Origin: Streblospio benedicti
Lineage: Eukaryota; Annelida; Polychaeta; Spionida; Spionidae
Assembly (NCBI GenBank): GCA_019095985.1
Contig: CM032660.1
Span: forward strand, 42,880,405 to 42,944,404
Length of the DNA: 64,000 nt
Direction: 5' to 3'
Shown: positions 25,401-37,900 of the stretch, in pieces
How the letters are laid out: every line of letters begins with the position of its first letter
Position numbering within the stretch: the first letter of the stretch is position 1
The notes under the pieces: model-generated
What the model saw: the letters and a program-made list of their open reading frames with translations, nothing else
Told to the model about the DNA's origin: nothing
Databases searched by the model: none
Translations under genes and position numbers: made by a program

Positions 25401-28400
25401 AATCATCTGCGGTTAGTATAGCTTAACAGTATAACCGTAACAATTGAAAGGCAACTGAACAGATAATAAATAAGATATATACGAACGCCAGATTTTACAA
25501 CGGATATGTTCAACGTGCATGCACAATTGCACATGACTAAGACTAAGAATGTGTTTACTAACGTCTCATACCAAATTACAGTTATCAAAACCTTTTGACA
25601 TATATAAATGGAATATCAAGGGCTGTAGAGACAATTGCTCATTCCTTAAATAGTACAATATAAAAATATAAAATATATTAGACACTTTGTATTAGACATG
25701 TCTGTAGTTAGATCGCTTGGTTCAACCAAACAAGAAACAAATGAAGCCCCAACCCCATAATTCAGTATACGGTATGCTGTATTTGCTGTGTCTTCCCCGC
25801 CCATTACCGTGTGTTGACACAGCGGACTGTGTGGGGGTTAGCGGGGTCAGTGAGAGGTAGTACAGGGGAACTTCACAGCGGGGGAAGGGGGTCACCTTAT
25901 ACAGGTGGTTGACTATAAAGGATGGCGATTATAGAATTTATGAGTAAGCATTGCCCAGCCCTTATTTGTCAGAGCCTTACTAGCAGTAGTACTTTGGGAT
26001 GGGTTATGTGTGTGTGTGGGGGGGGGGGGGATCACCATATGAAGGTGGCCTTATTAAGCGTGGTGGATATTAACAAAATGTGATGACATGTACAGAGTTA
26101 CGTCCAAGCATCAGGATGCTTAATTGACTTAGGTCCAGACCGTGTGCATTTGTGTGGGTTTGCTACACTAGTTGTCCGTTCTAACCCCCCTGAAGAGCAC
26201 ACACACCCTCCCTCAGCTGTACCTAGCTCGCCTTTCACAAGTGCTGCAAGACATTGACGTTCTAGGGAAGAATAGTTCCACGTGGGATTCACCCATTAGC
26301 CAGGTGTTCGAGTATAACATCAGTCTCACTGTACTCGAATCGTGGCCATTGATTTTGGGTTCTGCACACAGGCTATGTACATAATACTTCAGCTTTGACT
26401 ATAGATATGTCATGGCTGGACTTGCGAAGTGCATATTTAGTGTCCAGGTATCACGGGCGGAGAGAGGACGAGAGAGCTGTATTTGCCAGTCAGTCACTTT
26501 GCATACTGCACCATGCTGTATCTGTATGTTTAATGGTATCAACACAGCACACATACTTTCATATTTACAAAAAAAGGTTTAGGCGCACTCATATTTGGAA
26601 TTCCAAACGCAACTAATTTATGCCTTTACAAAGTTCGCTGATTGAGTTGACTCTGATTTATTAAACAGTACAGTCTAGTCGCTAGTGTGTGACTATAGAC
26701 CCCCCGCCCCCCCCCCGCCCCCAGCCTTGTAACTACTAGCCCATGGTCTACAGCCTTATTAGACTCAAGGATAAGCACCAGGATTTCTTTCACACGGACA
26801 ACCTGATCCCGTCTTAAGATTCAGCCGATATTCGATAGCATATATAATGTACTTAAGTCCGTTCATGTTTTTCCAAGGCACGATTGTGGTTTTCAATGGG
26901 GCTTTATTTCTCTCAATGTCATATAGATTAAGGACCGTGTATGTTTTCTTTTAAATGAAAGAGACCATCGACGGATCAGTTCCTAATCAAGCAACTGGCC
27001 TTACAGCCCGTCAGTTTGAGCCGCGCCCCGGGTCTTGTTATGGACAGCCGCTGGCGGGGGGTGGAGGGTAGATATTGATCGCTGTACAGTGCGTCTACGT
27101 TTAATTTAGATGGGACTCTCTGACATCTCAATGTCGGTTCATTGGTGCATTCCTCTTAATCTATGTTGAATGAAATTACCTTTGAGGATTAATTACATGT
27201 ATATAGAAATATTACTGAAGACTGCCCATGGAAAAGCGGTTGTTGGTGGTGGTGGTGATGGTTTGGAGGTTGTTGGGTTAAATAAAGCCACGTCATGTAA
27301 TAGAGCAGCCACCAGCATAAACGTAAGATCAGTGACTTTAAGCCATTAAGACCATATACCACACAAGAGTTACGGAGTTACATGTGATCACACCAACTGA
27401 AGGCCCAGCCTTGGCCGGTGGGACAGAGCCTGTTATAGGTCATCCTGTCCCACACAAAGGTGCGACCACACGCAAAGTGAATATCGAAGGTCGCGACCGA
27501 TTGTTTGTGGGAGGCCCCTGTCAGGCGGTCACGAATGACATTCCACAATAGTGTATAGATGGTGAGAAAATACGTGTATACGGCTTTCGGAACATCTGAA
27601 TCTGTCCAAGGGAACCGTTTGTGACAAGATTTTGTGCCCACCAGCAACGACCCCGATACTGACATTGTGGCGGGGTCCATCATCAGGACAGTCTGACGCC
27701 AGCATTAGACTCTGTGGGGTGGCAGTCTGTTCAGAGTTTGCCCCGATATTCTCAAACAGGAACTATGTTTGATTTTGTCACGACCCCATTGTCCTGATGT
27801 TCACGAACGCTGCTGCTATTTATATCCGATGACTCCGGCTTATCTTTGTTGTTCACGTGCAACGCTTTTTATTCTAAAATTTTCATAGATTGGAGGAATC
27901 TAAATAACCCATTGTGTCTAAATTAGGGTCAGACAGTCCGGAATACTGAAGCCATTTCAATAGCGATTTTGTAGCTTTGTAAGTTTGCACATTGTCAATT
28001 GACAGAAGTGTTTTGGTTTCAAGATATATTTGCCTTCGGCCCACCTTTGTGTTTCTCATCATCTATAGTAAAAAGGTCACGACTGTCAGACCGAATGAAG
28101 CAACCACTATAATTGGATGACACTACGAGAGCTAGTCATTTTCGCTCGAAATTAAATTGTGTGAATATGTAGCATTGCTTGTACCCTACCACTTATTTTA
28201 GTGATTGACTTATAAAACGTCAGCGGTAATTTCATTTCCATATTAATATCCATGTTAAGTGTTTCGCTGTCTCGGAGCACGAGGACGTTATGATGAGATT
28301 TATTTTCCGCCACAAACCCAGCCCGGGGTCGCGGAGTGCCGGCGTGTTTACCTGCCGGCCCTGTGTTGACTGTCAACACCGCGTATTGATCTCTGCCGGG

Positions 28401-28941
28401 CGAGAAACGCTTGCTCTGTAGGGGGCGGCGAAGGTCAGGGAAAGCACGTGGGTGCAGCAGAACGCCTCTACCAAGACGGGGATGGACATTGGAGATAGGC
28501 CGTTGACCTGGGTCACTATAGAATATCAGTCAAACTTATATTATATCATACATTGTATTTGTGTTTAGAAATACAAATAGAATTAGTCAAACTTGGATCA
28601 GGTCGCTTTGCTTTTGTGGACCAAATTCTATATGGTTCTCAGTGTGGATATGGCCATTTTTTATGACATATAAAAAGTAGAAGTCAGCAGAAGTAGAGCG
28701 GATATACATGACTGGGAGTGTTATGACAAATCCTATTCAGATCACTGGAAGTCATGAACGTCTGCAGGTGAATCATCGATGTGTGTCGTGGTATAATCTT
28801 CATAGACTGCACTCTAGCGGCACTTGATCATTTGAACGGACGTTTGAGACGGCATACCCAAGAGAGCTTCTGTATTTTTTGGATTAGATTGCTGCCAATC
28901 CGTGTGTTAAAGGCCTCCGTGTTTTGCAGGTTTTCGCCAAG
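22458..28941. other. No supported gene; upstream region of the MAM receptor gene
   Basis: Open frames (for example 24544-24864 minus, 25085-25372 plus, 27378-27683 minus) show no domain I recognise. Homopolymer runs occur at 24001-24014 (C), 26017-26029 (G) and 26700-26720 (C). A TTTTGCAG acceptor-like sequence ending at 28929, 12 bp before the receptor start codon, suggests an untranslated first exon somewhere upstream, which I cannot locate. Confidence 0.4.
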
Positions 28942-28996
28942 ATGAAGACGTTGCTGCCGCCGCCGCTGCTGCTGTGTCTGCTGCACCTTCACGCCG
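28942..28996 (+). CDS. MAM receptor exon 1 (signal peptide)
   Basis: Codes MKTLLPPPLLLCLLHLHA and ends in phase 1 at GTAAGT. Typical hydrophobic leader; the first in-frame Met after an upstream acceptor-like TTTTGCAG. Confidence 0.85.
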
Positions 28997-31900
28997 GTAA
29001 GTGAGAGAAAGCTACATCATATCTCATTTTGTTCATTAGATGCTGAACCCTTCGGCAAATATGGATGTACTCAAAATATTGGCTGCGAATATATCTCAAA
29101 TCAGCTGTTTTCATGGTGACCTCCATGTGCACATACACTTATGTGTGATACGCATTTTAATCAATAATTTGTAATATACATGTACAGCAATTAGAACCGT
29201 GAAACTTTGCACATATATAGTAAATATATTTTTGTTGTCAGAATTTCAAGATGGCGGCCGTAATTCAAGATGGCATCAATTTTTACGGCAATATTTCTAA
29301 CATCTGTTCAACAATTTTATAAGCCCCTATGAGTGGTATGGCAAGCTATATATGATACCAATTTGTAGAGCAGGTTGTAGGGCATTAGTAAATTATAGAT
29401 GTGGTAAAATAGTTTGAAGAAAACATATGGAAATCTAGCCGTTTCCATGGTTATTATTTTAGGCATACATATCCTTGGATGGTAAAAATGCTTTTTGAAT
29501 AATGAAAAACCAAGAATAATGGTACTATGCACACACTTTGAAAATACCAGTCTATAAATTTCCGTATAGTTTGTGATTAAAACTTTTCAATATGGCCAAC
29601 GTAATTAAAGATGGCTGCCATTTTTACCATAGGGTCTAATATCTGTCCCAGAAAATTGCTTTCAAATATCTACTTGAATGGTAGAGCAAGTCACATTCTA
29701 AATATTATCAAGATTTCATTTGTAATGTTTTCCCATTTCTATGTGCACAATTGTGAGTTGTCTCTATTCCTCGTGGCCGTGAGGCTGTAGTGTCCATGTG
29801 TTGCTTACAGCCGTGACCGCGGCGACCGTGGCGTTCGAGTGCGCGTTTGACGGCGGGTCGCTGTGCGGGATGGTGCAGGAAACTACGGACGGTGAGGACT
29901 GGACTGTGACGAACCAGGCCACGCCGTCCGCCAACACGGGGCCCACCACCGACTACTCCGGCACCGGTAAGTGGGGCGAGTGAGAACATTAGAAACAGAA
30001 TTTAAGATAATCGTATGACATTGAAAAGGAGCCTGTTGGTTTGAAACTAGTTTCAAGCAGAATAAAGTGTTGAAAATATTTGGATCGTTTTGGTAAGGAT
30101 TGCATGGTAAGAAGAAGAAATATATACATTTTACATGAGAATGGAGGATGTTTATTGAATTTTCACAGCTGAGTTTAGAAAGTTTTGTTTATCACTTTCA
30201 ATACCCGGTTTCAATACAACTATAACATCTTCATTTCCAGGCTACTACATTTTCCTGGAGGCGTCCGATAAGGAGCCAGACACCACTGCTGTCATCTCCA
30301 CGCCCCCGGGGGCGCTGACCCCCGGCTGCGGCGCACCCTTCTCCCTGAGCCTGGCCGTGCACATGTGGGGCTTCCACATCGGGCGGCTGGACGTGGTGGA
30401 GGTGGTGGGAGGCACCGAGCAGACCGTGCACACCCGCAGCAAGGTGGGCCAGAATGGTGAGTGGTAGTAGCGGACATGGAACACCTTGCTATGTATGAGG
30501 AGAATCTCAGATACCTTGTTTTGTCTTATCTTGCACAATCCTATTATATGACATTTTCTCCACATCCCACTTCCTTGAAATTACAAATCGCTTTTAATGA
30601 CTTTTCTTCAGTGTTTATTGTCAAAGAATTTTTTTCTTGCATACCACTTCCCTATAGTACTCCCCACCCTCCACAAAATCATTTGAAAATGTTGATATAT
30701 TGTGAACGTGACTACAATGGATCTTAGAGCTTGACCATCAACCCAGCTTTACAGGCAAGAGAAGAATTCAACTCATCTTACAGAACCTATATGTACCGGT
30801 ATACCAAATCAACCCAATAATCCTCTCAGATGCAAACCTAGGCTGACAGTAACAAGGCTAGTTCCAAGGCGGTCACAACATAGAATCTAATATGTAGTAT
30901 TGTTAATCCTGTAACACTGTTCAGACTTTTAAATTTGATTATATTGAGTCTGATGAAGCCCCTAAGTATGGGTGAAAGCACACATTTTGTTGGTTTAAAT
31001 CAATAAACTGTAAATTTGATATGTAGTATATTGTAACCACTGTTCTGTTGTCTTTCAGGTGAGAACCAGTGGATTCTGCTCAACGACATCGAGGTCTCGT
31101 CCGCGGCCACCAAGATCCAGTTCAAAGCCGTCAAGGGCGGCAACTCTGCATCGGAACCATTCAGCGACATCGCCATCGACGAGATCCGTGTCGAGCAGGA
31201 CTGCCCCACAACCACCACGACAACCACAACAACAACCCCGACCACCACTACTACCACCCCACCCAAACTATAGGTACCTCGTCTACCACCACGCCTGTTC
31301 CGCCAACCACCACAACAACAACCACAACCACCACAACCACTCCCTCCCCCACCTCTAGTACCCTCCCATCTTCACCCTCCACGTCACCCACCCCCACCAC
31401 CCCCTCGCCGTCCACCCAGGAGCCGACCACGGTCACCACTGAGCAGCAGACACCAGGTAGCCACCGCCCTCTCTCTCTCAGCCTGCACCAGCTCACAGCT
31501 CAGCACCATAACCACAGCACCAGGGGGCTACATGCTCTAACTACGTCTGCCTTTTAAACATGCTACACCGTGGCTATTTCAACTGACCTCTGCGTAATGC
31601 CTCTTAAAGGTTCAATGATGTTGCCAGTCCGAAGACAAGCATCAGTCAGTGACTTTATGTGTAGCGTTACAATGAGCACAAGCTGGAAGTTGTAGCCAGG
31701 ACGTGACGTCCAGCGAGCAGCATGTATCCCTCTGTGTGGCTCTAACAGCAGTGTCCGCTACTGACGCTTCATAAGTTCTCTACCGCTGTCTTTAACCATT
31801 TCTTTCCCCCAATGAGAATCTTAATGTACTATATATAAGCTTATGTTTCACTGTGTTTACATTGCTAACGTGTTGCTATCAAGCAGATTATGTGTGTCCT

Positions 31901-34900
31901 CCTTGTCTACATTTTCCCATTTGGTCCACATACATAGCCAAATATACCCACACAGAAAAAAAAAACAAATTGAACATACTCGTTTGATCATGCAATAAAG
32001 AACACAAGTAGTGTTCATTGTACAAAGGGAAGTGCTGAAATTCACGATTTGGGGGCAGAACAAAGCGACATGCATAATAGTCATAGGTGTTCAAAACATC
32101 AAATCTAAAAGTTTTAATTGTATTAAAACTACAGAACTGTCGGGATTAAAAAATTCGTATCATAATAAAACCACACAGCTCTTGGAGGAAGGGTTAACAT
32201 AATATGCTTGGAATATACTGCAGATCAATTCCCTACCATGACCTTGCATTCAACACTTAGACTGCACATGTGACGAACTATACAACTCAATCAGAACAAA
32301 AGCTGCGCAGTTGAGTACACACATACATCATATATCTGTCCACTTGTAGACAGATCTATGCCCCAATTCATGCAAACATATTGCTACAAGTGAAATATTC
32401 CGTAGACTTAGTCTATACATCATTTCGATTTATTGAAGCACACACTTCATTTTTACAATCAAAAGTGGCAATTGTTAGCACTACTCGCTTTAGTTCATGA
32501 TTACATGTATATACTTGACTTTCTCTTATCACATGAACCTGCACTATTAATAATCAATGTCTGATTTTAGATTATAACGCTAGAAATTAGCCAGCTACTT
32601 TATTTTTATATTCATTTGATTGTATTGTATGTGCCCTTTGTCCAAATGACGTGACCTTTCCTGCCATAATTGTGAACTCCTTTGCTTTTACTGTATGTCT
32701 GTTATTGCTATTCGTTGTGCGCATGTAAACGTCTGTGATTGTACAGTACATAAATTGGATGCTCATTTTTCATAAAAGTGCGTATTCTTATCACATAGGA
32801 CTCCTGGGAGATATAAAAATAAGTATCCAATTTCATGTTTTTGTTTGTTAAACATGTTAGTCGTGTTCAATGTTTTCTGTTATCAATAATAACCTAACTG
32901 TGTTTCTAACAAAAACAATGTTAAAAGTTTTCAAAACTAGTGTGCTTACTATTCAACATTACATTTTTATACAGTCTAGTAGCTATAAATAAATTATCTA
33001 AAATTGTCAACTAGAAGTAAACAATTGAACATTTCTCAAGCTCAAAGATCTGCACTAGTTCATAAAACAATTTGCATAGATTTTCAATTCCACAGGACCT
33101 TGAAGAAATTAAGTTAACCTCTATTGTATCTTCTCCACAGACTTGTTTTCTAATAGAAAAATTAGTGTACGATCGTAGTACCCAATCAGCCGCCAGGTGG
33201 CATAATCAACAGTTTATCAAATTAGTTCTAAATCTTAGTATCATGGCCACCACCAGGTGGCATGCACCACTGTTAGTCTGGATCAACCAGACCCTATGAC
33301 AGTAGGACGTAGCAGGAGAGAATGATAAAGATTACTCTTTGTCCCAAACATTCCCATAATGCATTTGTTTGAAGCTGCAAGCTAGCCACCTGGTGCCTGA
33401 TCTGGTACTACCATAATCGTAATCGTGTATTGGTGCCTGTCTGCTGTTTGACGTGCGCCATCACTCCCCACTACTACTATTACTGGTGACCGCAGCTATC
33501 ACCCCTAACTACTACTTGTCGCTTGCAGAGGGTGAGGTGATCTATGGCAGCGACTTCCAGACCGGGCTGGACGGCTTCCGCCAGGCCATGGACGACGACG
33601 TGGACCTGGTGTGGAGGTTCGGGTCGACGGACAGCCAGCCCACCGGGCCAAGGGTCGACCACACGTACGGCAACGAGACAGGTGCGGCGGCGGGCGGCGG
33701 GCTGAGATAGAGGGTGTAGTTAAAAAAAAGAAACTGTTGCATTATGCCGCGGGCGGGTGCAGAGGGAATGTGGCTTAAAATATGGAGGAGACTAGTGTGA
33801 AGTTTCTGAGAATGTAAAATGACCTACATGTATCTTACTTATGAGTGGTGGTTTATATCTCATCATTTAGAAATATAACCAAGTAAAACCAAGACCACCT
33901 AACCCTTGTACAAACAGCAAAACAAAAGAGATCTCTGTGCTATACCCCGCCAAATACACATCCCTTTCTAGTGGTCTAAGTAAGACCAGCTGATGAGTCA
34001 CTTAGACATTAGTTTTCTGTATACTTTGTATTGATAGTGACAGAGTCTTTTGTCGTCAATTTCTTACTGCAATCTTACATAGACTACATAGGCCAAACAC
34101 TTAGAGTATTCAAAACCAACCCCTGCTCTCCGCTGTATTCTGTGTATTGATAGAAACCCCCTGCCTCCCAACAGTCTTCTGTAAGTTGTCAATTCTTTAA
34201 TAGTGCAATGGTACATACCAGTAGTCTCCTCCAGCCAACCACTGACACTATTCACCCCCGGCAGGTTACTACCTGTACCTGGAGGCGTCGCAGCTGGCGC
34301 CGGGCGCGGCCGCGGTGCTCTACTCGCCCGAGCGCCGCCTCAACAGCTCGGCCTGCCTCACCTTCTGGTACCACATGTTCGGCGAGCACATCGGCGCGCT
34401 CACCGTCACCTACAAGCGCGACGGCGAGGTCACCGAGGCGTGGTCACTCGCGGGCAACCAGGGCGGTCAGTACTGTACTTTGGACAGAAATGTGTCACAC
34501 CCACCATTTTGTTCTATAACTTCCTTCCATCAAAACTAATTACAGAGAAAGTTATTGTCTTTGGTGCGGAATTGGCGATGCTAAATAGAATTCATGGCAT
34601 ATATGTTGACGTAACTCACGTACTATTTTCTTAAGGGGTCAATGTGCATATTATCACCCACCATGTATGTGTAGGACCAGAGTACAAGTTCGCATGCTCT
34701 TGTAAATGGCTATTTTAATGGTGTGAACAATAAAGAGGGAGACTATATAATGTGTCAACATCAAGTACAGTAGAAATTACATAAAAAGACCACCTCTCCA
34801 TTGAGACCACTTGATGTCGTCAGTCCCAAGGGTGGTGTTAATACCGAGGATGTACTATATCTATAAATGGAAAGCAACTGTATTTGTGTATCATCACAGT

Positions 34901-37900
34901 ATGATCACAGTACTGCAATGTGTCAACATCAAGTACAGTGGAACCTCCATAAAAACTCCTCTGTACTGAGACTACGATTGATTACTATGCAAAATGAATT
35001 CAATTAGAAGTTTATTACAAACCAATGACAGTTAAGATTTAACATTTTGAATGGTCAATTATTTCAAATTAGCCTACAATGTTGGTGGCGAAAAGCGCCC
35101 CTCCCTCTTCCCTGTACACACCTATGACTAGCGCATATGGACAGTGAGGGTAAGGGTCAGTTTATGTCCTGGACATAAACTGGCCCTTACCCTCTATCCC
35201 CCTTACAAACCAATGTCAATTATCATTTAACCTTTTGAAGGGTCGATTATATTAAATCACGATGTTGATGGCGCCCCTTCCCTGAGTGGGAAATATACCT
35301 ACTTTGAGATGTGAGAATGGCCCTTGATTTTGTATGAGAAATGAGAATGGGGGTCAATTTTCTTTGAGACTTGTGAGAAATCGTGAAACTGTGAAATTGT
35401 CAAATGAGAATGGTTAGAAAATTAATGAGAATGGCCCCGGATTTTTGCTAAGATTTGAGAATTGGGAAGGGTATATTCCCCCCTCTTCCCTGTATCTCCA
35501 CCTTTGAGCAGTGCATATGGACATACCCTGACCCTCACCCCCTCCACCCTCGTCTGTCCACAGACGCGTGGCGGCTGGGGTCGGCCACGCTACCGGCGGG
35601 CACGGCCGACCTGGCGTTCCGCGCAGTCAAGGGCGGCAGCGACGTGAACCACCCGTACGGCGACATCGCGCTCGACGACGTGTTCGTGTACGACGGCCCC
35701 TGTCCCACCACAGGTACGGCCACTTTACGCGTACGGACCTACACCACTCCCTACTTTTTATGTATTTCTATGTTGCAGAATATTGTTTTTTTTTCCCAGT
35801 TGAAATAACATTAGGATGATAGAGTTTTGAAACTGTGCATAAAATAGTGTGTTTTGTTCAGGTACGGCTGCTTTAGTCGTATGGACCAAGTAACATTAGG
35901 ATCATAGTTACAGAATTGTGCATAAAATGGTGTGTTTTGTTCACATCTCCGTTCAGGACGGCCCTGTTCCACCACGGGTACGGCCGCTTTATGCATGTGG
36001 ACCACCCCCCCCCCTCCCCTTTTTATGTATTTCTATGTTGCAGAATTTTCCCCCAGATGAAGTAACATTATTAGGAACCAACAGTTTTAAAACTGTACAT
36101 AAAATAGTGTTATGTTCACATCTCAGGCTACATTTTTATATAAAAGCTAATGAGCAACTCTAGGCCTATATATTATCATTCTGGTCTCACTCACAATCTT
36201 GGGGTCGTGGGTTCAGGTCCTGTCACAGCCACCTGATATAGTCCTAATGGAAGCTATGGTTTCACCTATGTCAATACAGTGGTAGGAGCTTGGTTGCCAT
36301 AACAATGAGAGTAGAATTGCATATGAAAGCTACTTTCAATATTTACTTTAATTTATTTAAATCTTTAGTAGTGTAGATGTTGTTAGTACATTTGGTTTTA
36401 TTGTGTCTTCATTTTATTTATCTGCAACATCATCAACAGAATATTGTGTGTTGAATTATAATTAAATGTTATTGCACTTTCAGCTGTTCCCACAACTACA
36501 ACGACAACAGAGTCCACAAAAGGTAAGCATCAGCTTGGTCACAGAACTATGCCATAGCTTATCACTGTAGTAATGTATGATGCAATGTCATAATGTAGAA
36601 GTATGCATTTAGGTATCTAACCATTTTGAGAGTTTCCCCATTAAAGCTTTCTAATGTTTGCGTCGCTTCAGCAGCTGAAGCAAAGGCCTTGTGTTTCTTC
36701 GTTTGTATGTATGTATTTTTGTCTCCCGACAAGCTAGAGGTTTTACGGTTGACCCGATTTCTTTCAAACTTTACACAACTATGAGGTATGAGGCGACACC
36801 GAAGTGATGCGATTTTGGGCACTTTATGGGTTTGAAACTATTATTGACTTTTATCTGTTATTTTAAAAACTTACTATTGCAACACACAGAGTAATATGTT
36901 ATGCTGAATATTCATATTATTGATTACTGCTGTAAATTCATTCTGATGTTTTCTCCTCAAATTATTCATAAATTTCTTAATTGTAAAGTATACATCGTTT
37001 CAGTATATACTATATATCTTAATTGCCCATAAGTCAAAGTCGTTTTAGCGACGCTGTGTTCTTTGAACACTTTTGATCTAGATTCTAGTTTGTATTTGAA
37101 ATAACAGAGCCGATGATATCAAATATTACTCACTGAAATGCCATAGTTTGGTGTTTGTCGGAAATTTATATACATTTTAAGTTATCATACAAATGAAGGA
37201 TAACTCATAACAAACAGCCACCTCCTTTCGTGTGATTATGCAATATCGGAAGAACTGTAAACAAAGTCTCACTAAACCATGCTATTTTTTTCATTTATTC
37301 AATTTTCTACGATAATATTAGTTTGTTTTTCCAATTTCAAAAATGCCAGTTGGCAGTGCCCAATACTACGTAATCATTATCGTTTTCCCACAACAGATAT
37401 ATACATGTATACACTTTTAGTTTTTTTAAAGTAATTTTCTTTTTATTTACTTAATTAAACCCACCATTACTCCAACTTACATACATAATAATAATACACA
37501 ACTAATACAAATATGATAACAATAGTTATAGAAAAATCATTATGAATATTTGAATACATAGATAGAGCCCCTTACAATTAGTTAAAAATAATAGTGGTGA
37601 TATTTTTTTAACATTATTTATTATTTCGGATCTTGCGCATACGATTTGATGGATATTTATGTACTTTTTAAAGAATGCTAAAAACTCAAAAAACAAGAAT
37701 TTTAAATTTGTATTATCATTTATCTTTGCTTGATGGATAAACCACGTTGCCTATAATTTTAAGATTTACTTCAAAATTTATTTCTATTGAACAACCAACA
37801 GTTATCATTGGATGCAATTAGGGTATTTGGTATAGATTTTTTTTCAATCTTTCATCTAGGTGAACCCGAAAGATTTTTACCGAATTAGTGGACAAAATAA

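Noticed and set aside
31000-31496. Val/Gly-rich minus-strand frames opposite the Thr/Pro linker
   Set aside because: Complement of the ACC/ACA repeat that codes for threonine on the plus strand.
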